Shown here in pieces: positions 41,887-50,042 of a DNA stretch of 64,000 nucleotides. Within the stretch, counting starts at the first letter, position 1. Each line of letters begins with the position of its first letter. The translations under genes were made by a program, and so were the position numbers. Source of the DNA: Williamsia sp. 1138 (lineage in GTDB: Bacteria; Actinomycetota; Actinomycetes; Mycobacteriales; Mycobacteriaceae); the NCBI RefSeq assembly GCF_002095435.2, contig NZ_MJEJ02000025.1, positions 1-64,000 of the forward strand. Direction: 5' to 3'. The notes beneath the pieces were generated by a model that did not search any database, was not told where the DNA came from, and saw only the letters and a program-made list of their open reading frames with translations.

Positions 41887-43175
41887 TCGCCGGCAACCGC
41901 GCGGCTCCGGGTACCGAGGCGTATGCACGCGAACACTTCGGGCTCGATGCCGAGCACGTGTCCGGTGTCAACGGCTGGCGTGTCGAAGACCTGGTTCGCC
42001 CGGGTCTTCGGCGCAACCCGAAACGGGCTCACCTCTGGGTGTCCACGGTGCTCGGTAAGCACATACCTGTTCCGCCCGCTGTGATCTTCGCAGCCGCAGC
42101 CGATCTCGGCGTACTGGCGACTGCCGCCCTGGGCGTACATGGGCTCGGCGATTGTCTGGTCTTCGGGTTCGCCGAGACCGCCACAGGCCTGGGACATGCT
42201 GTCGCGCACCAGATGGATGCCGGACACTACCTGCAGTCGACCCGGCGCGGGAACTCCGCGGCTCCGGTGGTCGCTCGTTTCGAAGAGGGTCACTCGCACG
42301 CCACCGATCACCTGATCGTGCCCACGGACCCGGATCACCTGTACACCGATCTGCCCGTGGTGCTCGTCGACGACGAGATCTCCACGGGCGCGACGGCCCT
42401 GGACGCGATCTCATCGATGCAGCGCATACACCACCGATCGCTGTACATGGTGGCATCGCTGGTCGACATGCGTACCGACGAAGACATCACGCGGTGTCGT
42501 CGGCGCGCGGAAGAACTCGGCACCGAGGTCGAGTTCGTCAGTCTGGCCCGCGGTAGAAGCCAGATTCCAGCAGGCCTGCCCGCAAGGGTTGTCGGGTTGC
42601 CGGCTGCAACACCTCCCCCGACTCCCCTGCGCCCAGGATCGGTGCAGCGACTGGAGGTACCGTGGCCGGCATCGATTCCCGACGGTGGTCGCCACGGTTT
42701 TCGGCGGGCCGATTGGCCACAGTTCGACGAGGCCGTGTCCGAGGTGGCCGGGGTCGTGGCAGGGCACTTGGATCCGACCAGGTCGATCGTCGTGGTCGGA
42801 CACGAGGAACTGATGTATCTGCCTCAAAGGGTGGCCGGGAGTCTAGCCGAGTTCGTCGAAGCCCCGATCCTGAGTCAAACCACCACTCGATCGCCCGCAC
42901 ACGTGATCGACCACCCGAACTATCCGCTGCGACGCGGGTACCACTTCATTGCGCCCGAACCAGATGAGGCACGAGATCGATACCTGTACAACGCAACTCA
43001 TGACGATCCCGGAGCGAGATTGGTGATGATCATCGATTCGCCCGCCGATACCGAAGCGCTGACGGCAACGGATGGACTGCTCGACACCCTCAGCGGCGCC
43101 GGGATCGATGTCTTGCTGGTGGTCGTGCCGGGGACCGATTACCTCGCCCTCCGTGCAGCGAGGGAGACGCCATGA
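41883..43175 (+). CDS. Phosphoribosyltransferase with TRSP domain
   Basis: A 430-residue protein. The first part (about 30-230) is a type I PRTase with the PRPP loop VVLVDDEISTGAT at 159-171 and EGHSHATDHLIVP before it. The C-terminal part (about 275-430) is a TRSP domain named for short motifs of that kind, here VGHEELMYLPQRVAGSL and SQTTTRSPAHVIDHPNYPL. These enzymes are predicted to attach or release ribose phosphate on a nucleoside-like compound. ATG 41883 overlaps the previous stop (ATGA). Genes on both sides belong to the same module. Confidence 0.87.
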   Translation: MIAGNRAAPGTEAYAREHFGLDAEHVSGVNGWRVEDLVRPGLRRNPKRAHLWVSTVLGKHIPVPPAVIFAAAADLGVLATAALGVHGLGDCLVFGFAETATGLGHAVAHQMDAGHYLQSTRRGNSAAPVVARFEEGHSHATDHLIVPTDPDHLYTDLPVVLVDDEISTGATALDAISSMQRIHHRSLYMVASLVDMRTDEDITRCRRRAEELGTEVEFVSLARGRSQIPAGLPARVVGLPAATPPPTPLRPGSVQRLEVPWPASIPDGGRHGFRRADWPQFDEAVSEVAGVVAGHLDPTRSIVVVGHEELMYLPQRVAGSLAEFVEAPILSQTTTRSPAHVIDHPNYPLRRGYHFIAPEPDEARDRYLYNATHDDPGARLVMIIDSPADTEALTATDGLLDTLSGAGIDVLLVVVPGTDYLALRAARETP

Positions 43176-44308
43176 GTTCCGGTCGCGACATCAGGGTGTC
43201 CCCGCGTCCACTCACCGGACCCGACTTCGGCAGCTATGGCCCCGACGAGGTGAAGTGGCTCCTCAAGGACCTCTCCTCGGTGGCGCTCGAAGGTGACGTG
43301 GCTGCGCGGGAGCGACGAATTCAGGCGGGCCTCGCCCACTACGCGGAGTCGCTGCCCGTCGAGTTCCAGCCCGATGCCGCCTACCAGGAGTTGTTCGGGC
43401 GAGTGTTGGCAAACAGTGCGCATCGCCTGGCTGTCGCAGTGGGTGCGGTGACAGAACTCGTTCTCGCAGAACGCGGTACCGACGTGGTGCTGGCGTCTCT
43501 GGCCAGGGCGGGAACACCGGTCGGTGTGTTGATGCGTCGCTGGGCCCAGCACCACCACGGTCTGGACCTCCCCCACTATGCGGTGTCGATCGTCCGCGAC
43601 CGGGGGATCGATGCGAACGCCATGAAATACCTTGCTGCCCATCATGATCCGGAGAAAGTCGTGTTCGTCGACGGATGGACCGGGAAGGGTGCGATCACCA
43701 GAGAACTCGCCGAAGCCCTCACTGCTTTGTCGGTCGACGGTGGCCCGGTGTTCAACCCGGATCTGGCGGTGCTCGCGGATCCGGGCGCGTGCGTGCGCAC
43801 CTTCGGTACCCGAGACGACTTCCTCATCGCGTCGGCATGCCTGAACTCGACGGTGTCCGGTCTGATCTCGAGAACGGTGCTGAATGCGGACTTCATAGGT
43901 CCTGACGACTTCCACGGCGCCAAGTTCTACGCGGAACTGTCCGGGCAGGACATGTCGGCCGTTCTGCTGGACGCCGTGACCGCCGAATTCGACTCGGCAA
44001 CAGGGGAAGCGTCAACCCGTCGAGACGAGATCCGCCGTTCGGACCGCACGCCGACCTGGTCCGGATGGCGATCGGTCGAGGAGGTCCGCCTCAGTCACGG
44101 CATCTCTTCGGTCAACTTCGTGAAGCCAGGGGTCGGCGAGACCACCCGTGTGCTGTTGCGCAGGGTTCCCTGGATGATCCTGGTCCGGACCGCCGATGAT
44201 CCCGAGCACGAGCACATCCGGGCGCTCGCCACTGCCCGAGGCGTACCCGTCGAGGTCGTCCCCGACCTCGCCTACAGCTGTATGGGTTTGGTGAAAGAGG
44301 TCTCGTGA
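43172..44308 (+). CDS. StiP-family protein with PELOTA-like C-terminal domain
   Basis: A 378-residue protein of the StiP type, once annotated as cysteine protease but containing a PRTase-like core: TDVVLASLARAGTPVGVLMR, HYAVSIVRDRGIDANAMKYL and KVVFVDGWTGKGAITRELAE. The C-terminal region, ILVRTADDPEHEHIRALATA followed by GVPVEVVPDLAYSCMGLV, resembles a PELOTA/L7Ae RNA-binding fold. The combination suggests nucleotide or RNA-linked chemistry. The start overlaps the preceding stop by four bases. Calling it a protease is not supported by anything visible here. Confidence 0.85.
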   Translation: MSSGRDIRVSPRPLTGPDFGSYGPDEVKWLLKDLSSVALEGDVAARERRIQAGLAHYAESLPVEFQPDAAYQELFGRVLANSAHRLAVAVGAVTELVLAERGTDVVLASLARAGTPVGVLMRRWAQHHHGLDLPHYAVSIVRDRGIDANAMKYLAAHHDPEKVVFVDGWTGKGAITRELAEALTALSVDGGPVFNPDLAVLADPGACVRTFGTRDDFLIASACLNSTVSGLISRTVLNADFIGPDDFHGAKFYAELSGQDMSAVLLDAVTAEFDSATGEASTRRDEIRRSDRTPTWSGWRSVEEVRLSHGISSVNFVKPGVGETTRVLLRRVPWMILVRTADDPEHEHIRALATARGVPVEVVPDLAYSCMGLVKEVS

Positions 44309-45294
44309 ACACACTCGACACCGCGGCGACACCGTCGCCGGGGCGTGCACTCGCCACCATCGATCTCGACCGCACCTTGATCTACTCGGCTGCCGCCATC
44401 GCCGAGGGTGCTGCGGACCCCGCCGCCGCGGCTGCGCTGTCAGCCGCCGCGCGCTGTGTGGAGATCTATCAAGGACGACCGCAATCGTTCATGTCGCCGG
44501 CGGCGATGGCCATGCTGACCGAATTGGCCGCGAGGGCCGAGGTGGTACCGACGACCACCCGCACCATCGAGCAGTACCGCCGGATCACGCTGCCGATCGG
44601 TACCCCGCGCTTCGCGATCACCAGCAACGGGGGCAACATCCTGGTGAACGGTGTTCGCGACGAAGCCTGGTCCCGGCAGGTCTCGGACCTGCTCGGCACG
44701 CTGGGCGCCGGGGTCGATGCGGTGTACGAGCGGCTCGGTGCCGACGCCGCCGGGGCGCCGTGGCTCCGCACGATGCGGATCGCCGACGGACTCTTCTGCT
44801 ACGTCGTTGTCGAATTGGAACTGCTTCCCCCGCAGGTGGTTCCGGCGTGGGCGAGCTGGGCCGCGGAACGTGGCTGGAACGTCTCCCGCCAGGGCCGGAA
44901 GATCTACGTGATGCCGGATCCGGTGACCAAGCAATTGGCGGTCGACGAGGTGCGCACACGGCTGCCCCACGTACCGTCGTCCAGTTACGCTGCGGGCGAC
45001 GGTGTCCTCGACCAGCCGATGCTGGTCGGCGCCGACGCCGCCATCCGCCCGCGCCACGGCGAACTGGAAGAACTCGGGTGGCGCCACTCGAACGTGGCGG
45101 TGACCGACGAGCGCGGCCTCGCGGCATCCGAGGAGATGCTGACATGGTTGTTGAGGCGGGCAGGCACAATGGTGAACGTCGACGAACCGGACAAATCGGC
45201 CTTCGACCGACAGGTCGCCGGTGTCGTCGGCGCAGACAAAGCACAGCGGAGCTCGATCATCGACAATTCCACACCCAACGAAGGGCTCAGGTGA
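44305..45294 (+). CDS. HAD-family phosphatase of the Ter operon
   Basis: A 329-residue HAD hydrolase. Motif I is ATIDLDRTLIYS (Asp nucleophile and acid), motif II is VVPTTTRTIEQY, and the motif III/IV region is the Lys of VTKQLAVDEV with SSSYAAGDGVLDQPML. The middle part forms a large cap, as in sucrose-phosphatase-like HADs, implying a small sugar or nucleotide phosphate substrate. GTG 44305 overlaps the StiP gene (GTGA), and its own stop shares one base with the next ATG. It would remove phosphate from the product of the PRTases. Confidence 0.87.
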   Translation: MNTLDTAATPSPGRALATIDLDRTLIYSAAAIAEGAADPAAAAALSAAARCVEIYQGRPQSFMSPAAMAMLTELAARAEVVPTTTRTIEQYRRITLPIGTPRFAITSNGGNILVNGVRDEAWSRQVSDLLGTLGAGVDAVYERLGADAAGAPWLRTMRIADGLFCYVVVELELLPPQVVPAWASWAAERGWNVSRQGRKIYVMPDPVTKQLAVDEVRTRLPHVPSSSYAAGDGVLDQPMLVGADAAIRPRHGELEELGWRHSNVAVTDERGLAASEEMLTWLLRRAGTMVNVDEPDKSAFDRQVAGVVGADKAQRSSIIDNSTPNEGLR

Positions 45295-46679
45295 TGACAA
45301 CAACTCTGGTCAAAGGGCAAAACGGTCCGCTGAACGCGGCGACGGTCGAGATCACCGTCGACCTCGCCACCGCGGGCGATCTGTCCGCGTTGCTGGTGAC
45401 CGACAACGGCAAAGTCCGGACCGACGCCGATTTCGTCTTCTTCAACCAGCCCAACGGGCCCGGGGTGTCGCTGCAAGCCGGCGCCGGGATCGGAACCCTG
45501 GCCATCTCGCTGGGAGCCGTCCCTGCCGACATCAGCCAGGTGCGAGCCGTGATCACGCTCGACAACGGCACCTTCGGCGCGGTGGCACCGCCGGTTGCCA
45601 GGGTCAGCGGCGGCGGACAACCGCTGTACGAATACCGGATCGATGGCCTGTCGAGTGAGTCGATCGTGATCGCACTCGAGGTGTACCGCCGAGGCGGCGA
45701 CTGGAAGGTCCGCGCAGTCGGGCAGGGTTACGCAGGCGGTTTCGCAGCACTGGTGACCGACCACGGCGTCTCGGTCGACGACGCACCCGCCCCCGCAGCC
45801 CCACCGCCGCCACCGGTGCGGAACAGCCCTCCGCCGAGCTACTCCCGGCAACCCTCCGCGCCCCCCGCGCAGCAGGCACCGCCTCAGAACCACCCGCCAC
45901 AGCAGCCTCAGCAGAACTACCCACCCCAACAGCCGGCTGCACCGAACTACCCGCCGCAGCAACCGCCACCTGCGGCGTACCCGCCCCCGCAACAGCCCGC
46001 TCCCAACCAGCAGCCGGCCTACAACCAGCAGCCCGGTTACGCCGCTCCGGCACCCAGCAGTCCACCCGAGGTCAGTCTCACCAAGAACCGACCCGTCAGT
46101 CTGTCGAAGGGGCAGCGTGTCTCGCTGAAAAAGGACGGTGGGGTCGCTCTCACCAACATTCAGATGGGGCTCGGGTGGGACCCCGTCGTCGTCAAGAAGA
46201 TGTTCGGGAGCCGCGGCGCCGACATCGACCTCGACGCGTCGGCCGTCATGTATGCCGACACCCAGCTCGCCGATGTCGCCTACTACGGGCAACTCACGTC
46301 CAAAGACGGCTCGATCCGGCACCTCGGCGACAACCTGACCGGCGAGGGCGAAGGCGACGACGAGGTGGTCACGGTCGACCTCACCCGCGTCCCGATGCAC
46401 GTCAACGCGATCATCTTCATCGTCACCTCCTATCAGGGCCAGACGTTCGAGCAGTTGCAGAACGCGTTCTGCCGACTGGTCGACCAGACCACGAATGTCG
46501 AGCTCGCCCGGTACACCCTCGCGGGCGGTATGGCCTACACCGGCGTCGTCATGGCAAAGGTGTTCCGAGAGGACGGCACCTGGAAGCTGCAGGCGATCGG
46601 TGAGGGCATCACTGCGAAGCATCCCGGAGAAGCCGTCCCGCAGCTGCAACGGTTCCTGTCGAACGACTTCATGAAGTAG
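45294..46679 (+). CDS. Two-domain TerD protein with Pro/Gln-rich linker
   Basis: A 461-residue protein. Residues 1-162 are a degenerate TerD-like domain (LVKGQNGPLNAATVEITVDL; WKVRAVGQGYAGGFAALVTD) lacking the acidic calcium loop. Residues 163-259 are a flexible linker rich in Pro and Gln with NYPPQQP-type repeats. Residues 260-461 are a complete TerD domain with DIDLDASAVMY and the calcium loop DGSIRHLGDNLTGEGEGDDE (338-357). ATG 45294 shares its A with the HAD stop. The linker would let the two domains reach different partners, for example the coiled-coil protein and the membrane TerC. Confidence 0.88.
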   Translation: MTTTLVKGQNGPLNAATVEITVDLATAGDLSALLVTDNGKVRTDADFVFFNQPNGPGVSLQAGAGIGTLAISLGAVPADISQVRAVITLDNGTFGAVAPPVARVSGGGQPLYEYRIDGLSSESIVIALEVYRRGGDWKVRAVGQGYAGGFAALVTDHGVSVDDAPAPAAPPPPPVRNSPPPSYSRQPSAPPAQQAPPQNHPPQQPQQNYPPQQPAAPNYPPQQPPPAAYPPPQQPAPNQQPAYNQQPGYAAPAPSSPPEVSLTKNRPVSLSKGQRVSLKKDGGVALTNIQMGLGWDPVVVKKMFGSRGADIDLDASAVMYADTQLADVAYYGQLTSKDGSIRHLGDNLTGEGEGDDEVVTVDLTRVPMHVNAIIFIVTSYQGQTFEQLQNAFCRLVDQTTNVELARYTLAGGMAYTGVVMAKVFREDGTWKLQAIGEGITAKHPGEAVPQLQRFLSNDFMK

Positions 46680-46701
46680 TCCCGATGACTACATTCGCGT
46701 C

Positions 46702-48339
46702 ATGAGCGAGTTGGTTCGCGGCCAGAACGTACCGCTGGAGGCATCGACTGTGGTGTTCTCTGTGGCCGGTGGCACGAGTGAGCTGGATCTGGTCGGGTTG
46801 GTGGTCGGTCCGGATCTGCGGACGAGGCACTCTGATGGCGTCGTCTTCTACAACCAGCCACAGACGGCCGGGGTTCGACTCGAGGGCCACCACATAGAGG
46901 TGGATCTGGGGACGTTGCCGCCTGACGCGATCGTGTTGTGTGCGGTGAGCGGTGATGCCGAGGCGCGCCTGGCGTCGGGCCTCACGGCCGAACTCGACGC
47001 TGTGCCGGACGAGTCCCGGTACTCGTTTCCGCTACACCCGCTTCACGGCGAGACGGCGCTGTTGTGCTTCGAGTTGTATCAGCGGTCGGGACGATGGCGA
47101 GTGCGCGCTCTCGGGCAGGGATATCAGGGCGGGCTCGCGGCGCTGCTGACCGCACACGGCGTCGAGGTCGACGATGCGCCGGACGTATCGCCTCGGGCAC
47201 CCGCAGACCCCGTACCTGTTGCGCCACAGACTGGCGACGGTCATCTGCCGCCTGCGCTGGTCACGCTCGGATCCGACTACGGCGCCGCCGTCGCGCGTGC
47301 CCACGTCGTGTTCGAGGATGCGGCCAGGTCGGCCGCCGGTTACGTCCAGGCGGAGGGTTTCGCGATGGACCGGCTCGACAGAGAACTCGGTGACCTGCTG
47401 GCCGATCCCGCACAACGCAACTCCCCGGCCGCCGACCGCGCGCGGGCCGCCGCGCAACAGCGGTGCGACGACCTCGTGACCTCAGCGAGAAGCCGCTTCG
47501 ACGCGGACTCCGCCGTGTTGATGGCCGAGTTGGCTGCCCTGGATCCGCAGTTGCCGGCGGCGATGGCATCGTGGGCGTCACCCGCCTGGAACCGCGCGAA
47601 CTCTCCGTCTGTTGGTGGTCTGCGCATCGGGGAGTTGTTCGCCCCCGAACGCGGCGATCTGCGGCTTCCGTTCTGTGTGCCGACACCTATCGCTCGACCG
47701 CTCTGGGTGCTCGACGCGGGCGACCCGGTACTGCCCGTGGTGACTTCTCTGGTGTTACGACTGGTGGTCGCCGCCCGAGTGCCGTTTCCCGGAATGCGGA
47801 ACAGCTCGACCGGTGGACAAGTGCTCATCGACGTCTTCGATCTGACGGGTTCCTTGGCACCCATGACGGAGATGCTGATGCCGATGCTCACCGCACCCGC
47901 GGTCACGGCGCCGGAGTCCGTCGCCGACCGGCTGTCGGTGCTGGAGTCATCAATCGATCTCACGCAGATGGCGCTGCAGGCCCGCGAGGTCGATGACATC
48001 GACACCCGCGTGGTGGTCATAGCGGACCTGCCATTCGGGTGGGACGTCGCGGCGCTGGCGAGGCTGGTGCGGATAGCAGACCGTGGAAGCGAACTGGGCT
48101 GGGCGTTCGTGTTCGCCGGGTCCCTCGACGACAGCGACAACGATCCCCTGGTGAGCACGATCGCGGATCGAACGATGATGATCCCTGTGACCGACGAGGC
48201 CCGGGCCCACGACCCGTGGGTCGGACTGCCGTGGTCGGTGGCGGCCGAGCGCATCGATCCGACCGGCACGCAGGCCAGGCAGATCGTTGCCACTCTGAGC
48301 AGTGACCAGCCGCGTTCAGGTGCCAACCCGAACGCCTGA
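46702..48339 (+). CDS. TerD-like domain fused to an FtsK/HerA-like domain without obvious Walker A
   Basis: A 545-residue protein. Residues 1-160 match the degenerate N-terminal domain of the preceding gene (LVRGQNVPLEASTVVFSVAG; WRVRALGQGYQGGLAALLTA; VEVDDAPD), so the pair arose by duplication. A helical middle (about 190-295) follows. The last 250 residues resemble the N-terminal ATPase-like part of FtsK-type proteins in Ter operons (PLWVLDAGDPVLPVVTSLVL, GGQVLIDVFDLTGSLAP, DTRVVVIADLPFGWDVAALA). No GxxGxGKS loop is present, so it is probably not an active ATPase. The family call is by pattern and moderate. It ends the operon. Confidence 0.75.
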   Translation: MSELVRGQNVPLEASTVVFSVAGGTSELDLVGLVVGPDLRTRHSDGVVFYNQPQTAGVRLEGHHIEVDLGTLPPDAIVLCAVSGDAEARLASGLTAELDAVPDESRYSFPLHPLHGETALLCFELYQRSGRWRVRALGQGYQGGLAALLTAHGVEVDDAPDVSPRAPADPVPVAPQTGDGHLPPALVTLGSDYGAAVARAHVVFEDAARSAAGYVQAEGFAMDRLDRELGDLLADPAQRNSPAADRARAAAQQRCDDLVTSARSRFDADSAVLMAELAALDPQLPAAMASWASPAWNRANSPSVGGLRIGELFAPERGDLRLPFCVPTPIARPLWVLDAGDPVLPVVTSLVLRLVVAARVPFPGMRNSSTGGQVLIDVFDLTGSLAPMTEMLMPMLTAPAVTAPESVADRLSVLESSIDLTQMALQAREVDDIDTRVVVIADLPFGWDVAALARLVRIADRGSELGWAFVFAGSLDDSDNDPLVSTIADRTMMIPVTDEARAHDPWVGLPWSVAAERIDPTGTQARQIVATLSSDQPRSGANPNA

Positions 48340-48343
48340 CGTC

Positions 48344-48691
48344 CTACCGCCAGCGTTCTGCCTCCCTGGCGAGGGCGACGAGTTCGGCACCCAGGCTTGC
48401 CAATTCGTTCTTGTCCGCGTTCTCGTCGACTGCCGTGGCAATGTCTTCTGCAGCACATCTGAGGCGAAACAGCCGTTCGATCAGGTCGTCGGCCTCTCCG
48501 GCGCTCAGCACCACGGAATCCGCGGGGATGGACGATCCGGCAACCAGGCTCCGCTGTTCGTACGCCCGTTGACGGCATGACTGCTTGCAGTACTTGCGGC
48601 GGCGTCCGATCTCGGACTCCACGATCTCGCGGCCGCACCACGCACACGAGTTACGCGCCCGATTGCGACGAGGGGCGGCCTCCTGCTCCAT
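48344..48691 (-). CDS. Small zinc-finger protein (Rv2049c-like)
   Basis: A 115-residue protein. The N-terminal third has a putative zinc site: SCAWCGREIVE (CxxC) and KYCKQSCRQRAYEQR (CxxxC). The C-terminal half is a helical bundle (EADDLIERLFRLRCAAEDIA; LASLGAELVALAREAERW). ATG 48691 is chosen since the longer frame from 48769 has no supporting ribosome binding site and runs into the promoter region. It is divergent from rbpA, as the counterpart Rv2049c is from Rv2050. The treble-clef-like finger suggests nucleic-acid binding. Function unknown. Confidence 0.75.
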   Translation of the reverse strand: MEQEAAPRRNRARNSCAWCGREIVESEIGRRRKYCKQSCRQRAYEQRSLVAGSSIPADSVVLSAGEADDLIERLFRLRCAAEDIATAVDENADKNELASLGAELVALAREAERWR

Positions 48692-48868
48692 ATCCGATGA
48701 CGGTACTCGGCGGCAGCGCGCATCGGTGACAACCGGGCCGAACACCGGTCTCACTTCGCCCGTCGGCACCCTGATTCACAGAAAGTCGGCGCCGGTGCCG
48801 CCGCCCGCGGCCGTCAGTCTCCAGACGCGCGTAAGATGGATAGGTAATCCAACGAGAGGATAGAAGTT

Positions 48869-49213
48869 ATGGCAGATCGAGTTCTACGCGGCAGCCGCCT
48901 CGGAGCGGTGAGCTACGAGACCGATCGCGATCATGACCTCGCACCGCGCCGCATCGTGCAGTACCGCACCGACAATGGTGAGATCTTCGACGTCCCGTTT
49001 GCCGACGACGCCGAGATCCCGTCCACGTGGCCCTGCAAGAACGGTATGGAAGGCACGATTCTCGAGGGCGCGGAGCCCGAGGAGAAGAAGGTCAAGCCAC
49101 CGCGGACGCACTGGGACATGCTGCTCGAACGGCGTAGCGAAGATGAGCTCGAGGTGTTGCTGACCGAGCGCCTCGACCTGCTCAAAGCACGTCGCCGCGG
49201 TACCTCCAGCTAG
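48869..49213 (+). CDS. rbpA: RNA polymerase-binding protein RbpA
   Basis: A 114-residue actinobacterial transcription factor that binds the group 1/2 sigma subunits and the beta subunit and stabilises the open complex. MADRVLRGSRLGAVSYETDR is the N-terminal tail that follows RNA exit-channel contacts. YRTDNGEIFDVPFADDAEIP and TWPCKNGMEGTIL are the core domain, KKVKPPRTHWDMLLERRSED is the basic linker with the sigma-interacting helix, and the tail ELEVLLTERLDLLKARR completes it. A possible -10 (TAAGAT at 48832) precedes the gene. It is essential in M. tuberculosis. Confidence 0.96.
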   Translation: MADRVLRGSRLGAVSYETDRDHDLAPRRIVQYRTDNGEIFDVPFADDAEIPSTWPCKNGMEGTILEGAEPEEKKVKPPRTHWDMLLERRSEDELEVLLTERLDLLKARRRGTSS

Positions 49214-49253
49214 GTCTCGACGACCCGTCGAGGGTCGACGTACAGGCGACACG

Positions 49254-49285
49254 CGCCGTAGCACCAGAAGGTGCTACGGCGTTTT
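49254..49285 (+). terminator. Strong intrinsic terminator of rbpA
   Basis: A 12-base perfect stem (CGCCGTAGCACC with GGTGCTACGGCG), a four-base loop AGAA, then TTTTGTTG. The right arm contains the stop codon of the convergent pirin gene (49274-49276). A second hairpin, CGACCC-GTCGA-GGGTCG, lies at 49221-49237. Confidence 0.85.
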
Positions 49286-50032
49286 GTTGTGTCTTGCGAA
49301 CCCGCGCTGCATCTCCCAGACCAGCAGTTCAGACTGCGTCGCGGCAGTGATGCGATGCCCGCCGGTCGCCGTCATGCGGACCGCGTCACCTTCACCCAGG
49401 TCGCCGCTGCCTTCGAGCGAAACCCTTCCCCTGGCCACGTAGATGTGGCCGTAGGGGGCGTCCGGAATCGTCACGGACTGGCCGGGCCGCAGGCGGGCGA
49501 CATGGAGCGCGGCATGACTGTTCCCGATACCGATTGCAGCAGTGTTCCGGTCCCTCGTCATACCGGAGGCGACCGTCACCAACGAACCGTCGCGTAGCTC
49601 CGTCGCCACGTCGAGTTCCTCGTAACTCGACCGGCCGCCGGCGGTGTCGGGGGGAAGCCACATCTGCACGACGCGGAGCGGCGTACCGTCACGGCGCAGG
49701 GCGCCGTTCTTCTCCGAGTGCATGATCCGACTACCGGCGCTCATCCGTTGCGCGAGTCCCGGGTAGATCAACCCCGAGTGCCCCAGCGAGTCCTGGTGGA
49801 CCAGGGTTCCCTCGAGCACCCACGTGACTATCTCGACGCTGTGATGCTGGTGGGTGTCAAAGCCCTCGCCCGCGTCGACGATGTCGTCGTTGTGGACCAT
49901 CAACATTCCGTGTGCGCCCGCCGCAAGATCAAAGTTCCCGGTGGCGAGGAACGACTGGCGTGACTCGAGCCACCCGCTGCGCCAATGTTCTCGGTCGGCT
50001 GCCCGAACGACGGTGACGTCTGCCTGCATCAT
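49274..50032 (-). CDS. Pirin-family cupin protein
   Basis: A bicupin protein of about 252 residues. The N-terminal metal site is FDTHQHHSVEIVTWVLEGTL with a later H in VHQDSLGHSG, matching the His-His-His-Glu iron site of pirins. RIMHSEKNGALRRDGTPLRV and VVQMWLPPD are family hallmarks. The second cupin (ALHVARLRPGQSVTIPDAPY) lacks metal ligands. Some members are quercetinases or redox-dependent regulators. ATG 50032 or 50029 is taken as start; the frame from 50119 overlaps ppm1. It ends inside the rbpA terminator and is the last gene of the fxsA-ppm1 unit. Confidence 0.85.
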   Translation of the reverse strand: MMQADVTVVRAADREHWRSGWLESRQSFLATGNFDLAAGAHGMLMVHNDDIVDAGEGFDTHQHHSVEIVTWVLEGTLVHQDSLGHSGLIYPGLAQRMSAGSRIMHSEKNGALRRDGTPLRVVQMWLPPDTAGGRSSYEELDVATELRDGSLVTVASGMTRDRNTAAIGIGNSHAALHVARLRPGQSVTIPDAPYGHIYVARGRVSLEGSGDLGEGDAVRMTATGGHRITAATQSELLVWEMQRGFARHNKTP

Positions 50033-50042
50033 CGACGAGATT

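Noticed and set aside
43172-44308. Annotating the StiP-family protein as a cysteine protease
   Set aside because: No protease triad is visible, and the sequence and neighbours fit a PRTase/PELOTA-type protein.
44985-46649. 554-codon minus-strand frame across the HAD and TerD genes
   Set aside because: It is a shadow of clear plus-strand genes with strong family motifs and overlapping starts.
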